Source: Phytophthora hibernalis (lineage: Eukaryota; Oomycota; Peronosporomycetes; Peronosporales; Peronosporaceae). From it: a stretch of 64,000 nt of DNA. The stretch covers positions 1 to 64,000 of the forward strand of contig JAAKBF010000260.1 of the NCBI GenBank assembly GCA_012656075.1, in the 5' to 3' direction. Position 1 is the stretch's first letter; the number at the start of each line of letters is the position of its first letter. Below, one piece after another: positions 55,662 to 64,000 of this stretch. A program made the position numbers and the translations under genes. Below the pieces are notes generated by a model. It had not been told where the DNA came from. It ran no database searches and saw only the letters and a program-made list of their open reading frames with translations.

Positions 55662-55998
55662 GAAGTAGTTACTCAAGTTACTAAGGATGCTGGCCAAGGT
55701 GGTGGAGAACGCCAATCTGGCGCTGGAGATCGACCCAGAGAATGACAAGGCTTTGTATCGGGGAGGACGCGCGTTGCTGCTGACGGGAGATCTGGATGGC
55801 GCAAAGGAAAAGCTCGCCAAGGCGGCGAAACTCCACCCGACAGAAAGGAATGTTCGAGACGCGTTGTCAACACTGAAGGAGAAGCTGGCTGAACATAAGC
55901 AGGAGGAGAAGGAACGTTGGGGTGGTCGACTACTCAATGAGAAGGAGACTGGAAGTGGAAACAAGGCTAGATCGAGTTTCGTGTATTTTACGGATTAG
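55662..55998 (+). pseudogene. TPR C-terminal fragment of an FKBP-type immunophilin
   Basis: The frame 55687-55998 encodes most of a tetratricopeptide repeat unit (ANLALEIDPENDKALYRGGR, then ALLLTGDLDGAKEKLAKAAK) and the charged helix that follows it (LKEKLAEHKQEEKERWGG). This arrangement is typical of the C-terminus of large FKBP-type peptidyl-prolyl isomerases, where the TPR binds Hsp90. The isomerase domain and most of the TPR are absent. It is a gene fragment that has been carried into the effector cluster, flanked by a 19-bp direct repeat. Confidence 0.7.
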
Positions 55999-56755
55999 GA
56001 ATTTCGAGGTTTTTTGTTCATTTCAAGTGGGATAGATAATTCATAAAATATGCTAACGTTAAGGTGCGTAGTACAAAACAAGTACTGGATATTGCTAGAA
56101 ATACCTCGCTTCCTCGAGTTCGATCTTGGTTTTGCACAACAAATCCAGCAACGTACATATACGTCTAGGCTGTCTAGAAGCACACCACCGTTGCAGGAGA
56201 ATGAAAGGCCAACATCATACTGTAGTACTTGAAGTAGCTGAGATGTATGTTGCGCGAAGGTTTGCCGTCTGCTTGTCATAAAGCACGCGAAAGGGATGAA
56301 GCAGGCAACAGTGCAAGTTTATTTGCCCAAGTTCATCTGCTAGTGGTTTCGCGGCACAAGCAGATGCTGCGTCTGCGAAGCAGGCGAAGGAGTTGCGCCT
56401 AGAACGTTCACGTATAGCGTCATTAATGTTGGCCGCAATAGGGTTAAATGAGAAAAAATACTACACACATGGGTTTCTGTTTTTATTGTCTTTCTTGTCG
56501 TCCCTGTATTATTCGCCTGTAGATAAGCTCCATCAACGAGGTTCAAGGAACCCTCCACGATAATGTATGCTTTAAATGCTCAGAAGTTAAGATGCAGAAA
56601 TAGATATTGGTTCGTGTAAAACAGTCTAATTTGTATTTGAAGTGTACGTTAGTGTCAATTAACCTGGGCTAACGCCACAAAAACAGCAAACGAATGTTTT
56701 CTGAAGTAACTAAAAGCATTTTGGCGTCAAAATAGTACTGGCACCCAAAGTGTGT
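55999..56755. other. Convergent spacer without recognised genes
   Basis: No similarity to known families is visible. This is the third effector pair's spacer and is longer than the other two because of the TPR insertion. Confidence 0.45.
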
Positions 56756-58737
56756 TTAAGCGATGTTTCCACTCACTGTGTTGGCTTTCTTAATGTATCG
56801 CTGGATCATTTCGTCAGCGGTAATCATACCACTGAGTTTTTCATAGAGTTCTGCCGGGGTTTTCTTCTCACGTATCCACTTGTTGAGCAGCGCGTCCTGC
56901 AAGTTCGTCGCCGGTTTCACCGTATTCGGGGTCTTTTTCGCCGCATCGAACATCCCCAAAAGAGCTCGATCGTTGAAGCTGGCCCTCAAACCATCGATCA
57001 TTGTCGTTTTCTTGTCGGGATACCGCTGGTTAAAGTCATTCAAGTATGCGGCCCAAGTTTTGAAACGTGGATCAGCAAGAATTTTGTCATCCGCCTTGGG
57101 GAAACGAAGAACCCAATTGAATACAAAATGTGGGGACTTCTCGTTGGCGAGCCAACGCTTCACCTGTCCCGCCTGCACCATATGAGCAAATTTCACAGTG
57201 CTTGGATGTCGCAGCGCCTTGTCAATCATCGCTTCAACTCCATTATCCTGATAGCTTTTATGAAGAGATAAGTACCAATCCGTTTTCTTCGCCGAATTCT
57301 CCTGGTCGAACTTTTTCACGTAGCCAAGCCAAGTCTTGAACAGCGGATTATCTAAAACGTTATACCATGCGTCGCCAAGTCCAAGCAAATTAAAAACTTC
57401 ATCAGGATCTTTCTTAATGGCGAGATAGCTCTGGATCTTCTCCGTTTGCAATTTGCTCGCAGTGCTTTCCAGATTCGGATATTTCTTCGTCGCTTCGAGG
57501 AGTTTGATCAATGGCTTGTCACTGTAGTGGGCCGCCAAAGTCGTGAACAAGTACGTTTCGATCCCCGAGCTATCTTTTTTGAAGACGTACGAAATCCACG
57601 TGTCATACAGCAAGAAGTTCTCCTCTCCTTTGTCAAGTTTTAGCAGCGTGAAGACGTCGTCCGCCGACTTTCCTCTGGCCAACCACCCTTGTAGCTGTTG
57701 CGTCTCCAACTTTGTTGCGACAGCCTTCGTACTCTGATGAGTCTTGCCCAAAGCAAGAATCTTTGCCAGAGCTTGACGGTCGAACCTCTTCGTCATAATA
57801 AGGAACAGACTTGTTTCCTTCGCGGGGTACTGTGCATTGAAATCGTCCAGGTAGTTGACCCAAGTGCTGAATCGCGGACTCGCCATGAGATCATCCCCCA
57901 CTTTGCCAATTCCCATCTGTACGAAAGCATTGTCCGGTGTTTTCCCACTCTTCATCCATCGCTGAAGCTGCTGAGTCTCCAACTTGGTGGCAATGTTCTT
58001 TGTAGCATCCGACTTCTTTGCAGCATCAATCATCTTGAACAGTACAGCATCACTATAGTAAGTCGTCAAAGTCGGCAATATCGGCATCGCTCTCTCCGGG
58101 TTCAGTGCATTGAGATCGTCCACGTACGTGACCCACGAGGTAAATTTCGGGTTTGTGAGTAGGAAATTTTCAGCCCATTGGAGACCAAACAGACAAAAGA
58201 CGTCGTCGGGGATTTTCCGACTGTAGCCCAGTGCTGCATCTGCTCGGCTAGCAGCTTGTTCGCAAGCTTTTCATGTGTCGAGACTGTCTTCGCAGATTCA
58301 AGCAATTTATACAGCGCCTCATCGCCGTACTGAGCTGTCAGCGTAGAGATCGCAGACGTCGCTTTCGCTGGGTACTTGGCGCTCAAATTGTCCACGTACT
58401 TGATCCACTGGGCGAATTCTGGGTTATAAAACAGTTGATCATCAACCTTGGTAAGTCCCATGCGTACGAAAACTGTATCCGCATTTTTGCCGTTTTTGAG
58501 CCATTTCTGGAGTTTTGAGGTGGTGACTGTCAACGGGTCGGAAAATAACATTTTGGTCTTCTCGATCGCGGAAATGGAGACCCCCACTCTCTCTTCATCG
58601 TCCTTGTTTAGAGCTGGAACTTTTTGCGGACTGGAAAAATCAGCAAGGTTCGTTTCCAAATGCGAAACCGCTACACTGGCATTGAGACTTGGAAGCACGG
58701 AGGATACAACTAACGCAAAAAGCAAGCAGAGCCGCAT
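56756..58737 (-). CDS. EER-type LWY effector, near-intact (about 660 aa)
   Basis: ATG 58737 starts a signal peptide (residues 1 to about 25, MRLCLLFALVVSSVLPSLNA). There is no RxLR, but KDDEER stands at residues 45-50. Six LWY modules follow (starting SKLQKWL, EQMQHWA, QQLQRWM, QQLQGWL, EKIQSYL, GQVKRWL), then a short last segment (ALLNKWIREKKTPAELYEKL). The only break is a one-base shortfall in a C run near 58206-58211 at the start of module 2; the rest (58123-56756) is open for 455 residues. It is the best preserved of four related genes (8170, 26406, 51321). The predicted role is in host cells after secretion; how it enters without RxLR is unknown. Confidence 0.9.
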
Positions 58738-58760
58738 CCTTCAACTTGGTGCTGGAGAGC

Positions 58761-58776
58761 AGTTTTGGGAATGAAA
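58761..58776 (-). promoter_or_regulatory. Initiator-like element
   Basis: On the minus strand the sequence reads TTTCATTCCCAAAACT, 24 bp before the start codon. It matches the TCATTYY core of the oomycete initiator. The short distance implies a very short 5' leader. Confidence 0.5.
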
Positions 58777-59477
58777 GAGCCATTTAAGTTGCGAGTTTTT
58801 GTACCAACATCATCTCCTTGGCAATTATCGGATTCCATTGCTCTGTACGGCTCGAGTATACAGTATAGTACAGCCCTACCCAGAAATTCTCCGTATAATT
58901 TATGATCACAGAGCATGTGCTAAGCGTGACGAGGCTTAAATGCAGATTCTTGAGTAAATGGTTGTTTTTTAAAAACATAACTGTAATACTGTAAAGCATT
59001 GGCTGTCAAGCATGCAAAGTATCCGGATACATCGTCCATGGTCCTTGCGCTTATCGATATAGTGTAGAGGGGCAATGTTTCCATGAAGAGAGATCCGGCG
59101 CTGACTCACACAAAGAGGGATCGTCATCATGATTACGGATAAGTGCAAGTCTTCTTTCTGCAAGAACATATTTGTTTCTGAATGGGAGCTGCTCCCACCT
59201 CAAGAAAGAATTCGATGGACAATTTTTACGGGCGGGTGAAACATCCACAGTGACGTCCAGATTTAGAGGTACTCTTAGCCACGTTCCCCGACCCAAGGTA
59301 GGCGACCAGCTACACGGCTTCTTCTTTTCAAACCTACCGACACGTGGACTCCTAAGTACGTCGCAGTATAAGCATACGACAAATCCCTCTTCAAGTCCTG
59401 CACTCAATGCGGCTCAATGCAGTAGCCATTATCAATCCCAAAACTTCAGCACGATACCTACATAGATAGCAGGCCTT
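58777..59477. other. Upstream region conserved with 53404-53850
   Basis: No gene is seen. Blocks at 58815-58935 and 59130-59220 match the region upstream of the 51321-53363 gene and are probably shared promoter sequence. Confidence 0.55.
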
Positions 59478-59840
59478 TCTCGCGGCTTCCAGCATCGTAG
59501 CCAGATTTTTATGAACATAGCTTTAGGTGAATATCTTGATCATACTGGTTAACTTTCTCGGAATCTCCTTGTTGCTAGCCTTCATATACTGGACCCACGT
59601 GTTTAGTAGCGGACAACTGAGAAAGTCGTCGCCAGCCGGATCAAGCTTCAACATTTTGAAAATCTTAGCCAGTGGGCTTGTGAAACCAGGACCATGTCGT
59701 CCTGTGGCGCCAGTGCTTTGGGCGTTTTGTCCGGTAACCAGCATTTTCAGCAGATCTTCATCACCATACTTCTACGTGAGGGTTTCGAGTACAGTCGTTT
59801 TCTTGCTGGGTTCTTCTGGTTCGCAGCCTTCACGACAGTG
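59478..59840 (-). pseudogene. LWY fragment related to the RFLR effector
   Basis: The minus strand encodes parts of two modules (MLVTGQNAQST, then FTSPLAKIFKMLKL, then DDFLSCPLLNTWVQYMK) that match the 24588 gene. A C run is one base shorter near 59810, and the other flanks are unrelated. It has no leader. Confidence 0.8.
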
Positions 59841-60519
59841 CTCGAAAATAATGAATTATAATGAATAGTAATGACATTGTTCTACTACATTTATTATTAT
59901 TGTGCTACAACAAAGAGACGTATTAATGTTATTCACAGCTACGAACCGATTCCTTAGTTTAGGCAAATGAAAAGCACGTGATTTTTCACTTTACTTTTTC
60001 TAAGCTAACATTGCATTTACGTACAAAGGTGCAAGCTGTACAAGCTCACTATGACGCCACAACGCTTCGTGCCTACTGCAGTGTGTACACGCTTGTGAGT
60101 ATCGCTGCTGCCGACACCGACTTTAATTACAGTAGAACTGAGAGCTCAATACAATACTGAAGCTACTCTCCATTTCTTTATTATTGTTTCCCGTAACATC
60201 CATTTATTAATTATTGTTCAGTTCGTTTGTCAATACAATTATTTATTGTAATTGTGGGGATGGCGTGTCGAGCTCCGCCAGCTCACAGCTTACCACCATG
60301 AGGTTGAAGTTGCCTATGTTCAGTCTCAATAGTCGATTGACTATTTGTATGCGACAGGTAGTTCACTGCATATCTAACTACCAGAGGAGGTTGTCACCTG
60401 CGAGATTTCCTCCTCAATCCAAAATCTTCTCCGTGGGAACTAAAAGTCTTCCTTTCTGGTCTTCTCCACTCAAAGATCGCTCGCTCCTATCTGCCTGCAT
60501 CTTAACAGTAATGTCCGTG
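59841..60519. other. Non-coding, nothing recognised
   Basis: An AT-rich stretch with a TTTATTATTGT-type repeated word near 60177-60247. No gene or mobile element could be assigned. Confidence 0.4.
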
Positions 60520-60895
60520 AAGTTCACGTAGCCGGCATACGTAGCCAACTGCGGGCAGTCGAAAATGACATCGGTTGCCTTGTCACCTTAAGCAGCTTGG
60601 AAATATCATCCGAGTTCGCAGCCTGATCCGTTTCTGAGACTTTGTGGACCCCAATCCACTTTCCCGAAACGCAAGCATAACAGCCGAGTGTAATATGCTT
60701 GAACGGTTCCTTTCACCGACACTCTGCAGCCGATCTCGGGAAAACGCGAAACGAATTTGCACCGCGTCCAGTGGATGATTGAGAAGAAGCCCCAGATGAC
60801 ATCTACAAAACAGCTTGAAGGTGGACTCGATGAGCGACCCATCTGCAGACATTTGGCGCACGTACTACAAGGCGTACGGTAGGCTGATGCGAACA
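60520..60895. pseudogene. Scrambled LWY effector fragments in opposite directions
   Basis: 60520-60695 on the minus strand matches an early module of the RFLR gene (ATATTTCCAAGCTGCTTAAG word), while 60700-60895 on the plus strand matches its last module (GACATTTGGCGCACGTACTA word). The two pieces abut head-to-head. The piece near 60600-60720 also matches 54590-54700 inverted, so a rearrangement joined them. Confidence 0.7.
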
Positions 60896-61135
60896 AACAT
60901 GGCGCTAGTATCAGGGCACCCGAAAAATAATACTCAAAATAACCATTCGCATTTTATTAAAAATGATTAATTCCGAGGTATCAATTCATTTTTGAATTGA
61001 ACACAATTCATATCTTAATTGTAGGGAAGTGTCCTCCGTCCACCAACCGTTTGCCTGGTGGGTTCCTAGCATCTCGGACTGCTCAACACACTAGGTTGTC
61101 AGTATCAAAACTACTTGCTAAACTTCCCACCTCCC
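60896..61135. other. Short non-coding gap
   Basis: No gene recognised; it lies just before the hAT remnant. Confidence 0.35.
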
Positions 61136-61560
61136 AAGCCCCATGTCTACCATGGTCCTCACGAGCAGCCAGATCTACTCCATGATTTTAACTGAAGTTG
61201 AGGGCGGCTTCTACAAGTGCACCACCTGTGACAAGCACTACAAAAGAGGAACGGCTACACAAACCTGCTAAACCAACCACAAGTACTATGAGCAAGATTC
61301 CCAGGAGACGGCTCGCCGCCAGAACCCGCTGTTCTTGCGCCTGGTCAGCCAGCGAACTCGCGATCTGCACCCCTGGATTGAGTGGGTGGTCTGTGATCGC
61401 CTACCTTTCGCATTTGTCGAGGACCGACTCACAAGTCTGGACGCTGAACTCTCGTCCGTGTCCAAAGAGACCCTATCGCGCTACATCGTGCTATTCTTCG
61501 AGATGCCGCCGATCGCCCTGACTCGTTTGGCCTAGTTCTGGACGGCTGGAGTAGCAGCAA
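61136..61560 (+). pseudogene. hAT transposase fragment
   Basis: The broken frames give a BED-type zinc finger part (GFYKCTTCDKHYKRG) and then WIEWVVCDRLPFAFVEDRL and SKETLSRYIVLFFEM, which match the N-terminal region of hAT transposases found in oomycete genomes. The catalytic and dimerisation regions are absent. Stops occur near 61270 and at 61533. Confidence 0.65.
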
Positions 61561-62122
61561 CCACGATGTTGGTCACACCAATAACGCCTTCTGCTAGAAA
61601 GCTAGTCTCAACAGAGACTCGGGAGAAAAGGTATTTCCGATCCTCTCCCCTGTTACGATCAAAGCCCTTCTTGATCGACGGTGTGGCTTGCTGCTAGCCC
61701 GTGAGCAGTTCGAGTCTCCGCGACTTGACGTGGAACGATGTTATCGAGATCATCACGACCTCCCTCTCCGAGTAGTAATGTCTCTATGCGGAACTATGTT
61801 ACCCACACAGGAAGCGCATCAGGCGGCTTCCTCTTCAGTTTAGGTCTGGGCAACCGTGTGTCCGGTGGCACAGTACATTGTGCAGAGCACAAGGGCAATC
61901 GTTGGCCTCGTGCCGATCCTGTGGGAGATAGGGCAGTGTGTTCGACGACGTACGGCTCAACGTTATGCAGGTATTCGAACCTGTGGCAACCATGTCTATA
62001 CAGATCACTGCTATTGCCTTCACATAGTGTTGATAATATAGCGGCGTGTACAGAATAAAATGACGCACCAGGTATTGAAACTTCTAAGGGGTATTCATAT
62101 CCCCGTACACTCACATGTACTA
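61561..62122. other. Unassigned sequence after the hAT fragment
   Basis: Several open frames on both strands exist, but none shows a family motif. It may be decayed mobile DNA. Confidence 0.3.
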
Positions 62123-62763
62123 TCAGCAACCAAGCATTGCCCTTCGCCAATTCGAGAGACAAAGTCCCTCATCCACAAAGCCTTCGCGGTGCGCGCCACC
62201 CGCGCACCCGTCACAAAGACTCGGGTCTTCCCTACTGGGGACCTCACCACTACTGATGGCCGGAGTATCCTGGGCCACCCGGCCGCGGCTTGCGCTAGCG
62301 ACCTCTATGCCCTTGAGCTTTTTAAGAATGGTTTCTGTACCACTCTTGTCGACGGACACACTCGTTAGTAATGTCCCAGTCCGCCGCATGTATAAAAGCG
62401 GGCCGAACACCAATTAGCAGAGCTCAAGCCCATAGGCTTTGGCGCGTTGTCCGCGACGAAAACTGGTGCAACAACCAAAGTATCAGACTGCTTGTGTCTG
62501 TACACTTCTTGGAGGGCGAGCTTAATCGCCCCGTCCACGATGGATGTGTGCACGCGGAAAGGATGTGTGCGCGCGGGACCGACCTTCGGGCCGTCCATGG
62601 TGACCGTTGGCTTGATGGCTTCTGCGAGAATGTTTTCATACCAGAGATGACGCCAACGTGCGCCTCTCTTGTGCGTACTCGTAGTACTCACGTTTCCCTT
62701 GCTTGCAGTCGATAAACCGTGAACATTGTCGGACGACATCGCTCGCCGGGAGAAAAGCAACAC
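62123..62763 (-). other. Two unrecognised overlapping frames
   Basis: Minus-strand frames of 96 and 132 residues overlap near 62365-62413. The second is moderately compositional (ARTHPFRVHTSIVDGAIKLA, DTLVVAPVFVADNAPK) and could be part of a real protein, but no family is recognised and the two frames differ. Confidence that it is coding is low. Confidence 0.25.
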
Positions 62764-63568
62764 GAAGCCGCTCGCACAGCGTGCCCAAGATGCGAAGCAT
62801 CCAGGAGACGGGTTCTACAGCGTGCATGCTCAATTCTTGGCACGACCATGGTACAGGATGGCTGTGAGCCAACCATGGATGTTCTTTAGCTTTTACTAAA
62901 GATGATTTAGAGTTTGTATGCTACGAGCTTAACTCAGCTATAAAATAGTTTTAGTCTTTATCTTGATATCAAACCCGTAGATAGTTCCCTTAGGCCATGT
63001 ACCGTGAACTTATCGTTTACCGAGAGCTTTTCGCTCTTGTGGTGTAATGGCTCTGGAAAGATGGATGGAATGCAGCATCGAGGATAGTCACTTTCGGGAA
63101 CCTTCAGGGCACATGACAAAATTTACCCACGAGTGGACTACCACCTGTCCGGAACACCACCATTCTATATGAGAGGGACGGACGACGATCGACGATCGAC
63201 GATTCGACGTTAGGAACACATCCCCAGGGGCGTAAACCAGTTTGTGTTGTTGGACAAGTACGCAAGGAAGGCAGCCGGTCATCAAATGATGTGTGGCCAA
63301 AAGGTGAGTCGAAGATAGCACGAAAGCAATGCAGTCGGCATAAAATGTAGGAAGCTTGTAATTCAGTCACGAATTAGCAATCAGGGGCTCAAGGCAAATC
63401 AAACTTCTTTGGACACTAAGCGTTTCCGTCGTCTGCTTCTATACGTACTTCAGTAGATCGAAGGAGACTCGCCGTGATATCACCCCCTCAACCCGTGTCT
63501 GACAGAAAGGCACGTAAAACCCAAGTCACATGAGGGGAGGTATAGCAACATAGTCCCGCAAGGGCAGG
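62764..63568. other. Non-coding, nothing recognised
   Basis: No gene, repeat or mobile-element end could be supported. Confidence 0.4.
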
Positions 63569-63692
63569 AATAGCAACTCGTCGCCAACGACAACCAAGGA
63601 ATAGCGGCTCGTCGACCAAGACGACTATGAAATAGCGGCTTGTCGACCACGACGGTTTAGAAATAGCAGCTCGTCGATCTTGACAATCAAGG
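63569..63692. repeat. Four 31-bp tandem repeats
   Basis: Units start at 63569, 63600, 63631 and 63662, exactly 31 bp apart. Each begins AATAGC(A/G)(A/G)CT(C/T)GTCG and ends in a more variable half. A weaker partial unit lies before the first and another after the last. Confidence 0.85.
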
Positions 63693-64000
63693 CAAAGCAA
63701 ACCAACCCTCTACGGAGAAGAACTCATGTCTAAAAGAGAGACGCTTCGACTTACAAGACTTGTTGTTCGCGTGAAGGTTCCCACGCAGAAGTCACCCCGC
63801 AGATGACTCTAGCATCGAACGCTTGGACACCCTGTCCAACGAAATCACGTTATTCGAGACCCTGGGAATACAGCGCACCGAACGCGACGTACAGTGTGTG
63901 AAGGGTGCTTTATGTGTTGATCGAGCCCTCCAGAAAAGGATTTGTGAGAGCCCGCTCCACGACACTCTCTCGCGCTTCCTCAAGGCAAGGTGATGTGTGG
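63693..64000. other. Window end with a short open frame
   Basis: A plus-strand frame from about 63772 to 63992 reads openly (SSIERLDTLSNEITLFETLG, ALQKRICESPLHDTLSRFLK) and ends in TGA. It has no ATG and no recognised family, and may be an exon or debris. Confidence 0.25.

Noticed and set aside
61794..62162. 122-aa minus-strand frame
   Set aside because: Several overlapping frames of similar length exist here on both strands and none shows a motif.
63569..63692. CRISPR-like regular array
   Set aside because: Units are contiguous at 31 bp with no separate spacer and the genome is eukaryotic, so it is an ordinary tandem repeat.
1..64000. tRNA and rRNA genes
   Set aside because: I found no cloverleaf-like segment with the conserved GGTTCRAAT block and no rRNA signature words while reading both strands; a dedicated scan was not possible.

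Overview
The window looks like a stretch of an oomycete genome (Peronosporales: Phytophthora or a related downy mildew). The main reason is a dense set of secreted-effector genes with signal peptides, RxLR and/or acidic-EER leaders, and tandem repeats of about 90 residues of the LWY type (L..W..Y modules with conserved W, PxFxxWxxY, YGD and AxxLxxxQ positions). Very short introns (about 57-77 bp), chromodomain Gypsy retrotransposons and a Crypton tyrosine-recombinase element fit the same origin. The species cannot be named from sequence alone.

Effector regions. Block 1 (1.4-10.1 kb) holds two broken copies of one LWY gene (1389-2400 and 5300-7057, plus strand), an RLLR/EEER LWY gene on the minus strand (2806-3991), a decayed RLLR leader (7499-7930) and a decayed six-module LWY gene (8170-10143). 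Block 2 (24.6-28.2 kb) is a tail-to-tail pair: an RFLR gene (24588-25794, plus) and a decayed LWY gene (26406-28150, minus). Block 3 (46.2-60.9 kb) has the only uninterrupted long effector ORF (46173-47978, 601 aa), followed by a decayed RLLR gene and two more tail-to-tail pairs of the block 2 type: 50095-50566 with 51321-53363, and 54650-55345 with 56756-58737. Further scrambled fragments lie at 59478-60895. The same two-gene convergent unit therefore occurs three times, in different states of decay.

Mobile regions. 10808-19928 is a complete chromovirus-type Gypsy element with matching LTRs and a 5-bp target duplication. A Crypton sits inside its 5' LTR and a Tc1/mariner element sits inside its gag. 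28978-30423 and 31650-40483 are minus-strand pieces of a second Gypsy family. 40678-46121 is a minus-strand Copia element whose LTRs carry a fold-back repeat; one LTR also carries a small inverted-repeat transposon. The Copia 5' LTR ends about 50 bp before the start codon of the 601-aa effector. A hAT fragment lies near 61.1-61.6 kb.

Ordinary genes. Only 21-23 kb looks like a normal gene neighbourhood: a four-exon lysine/arginine-rich nuclear-type protein gene on the minus strand (21934-23091), which I could splice exactly, and a small convergent multi-exon gene (21179-21699). A TPR fragment of an FKBP-type immunophilin (55662-55976) lies inside the third effector pair.

Most effector frame breaks are one-base length changes in homopolymer runs. 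They are either recent pseudogenisation or assembly/sequencing error, and the two cannot be told apart here. Gene boundaries, splice sites and element ends were read by eye; no database search was possible.
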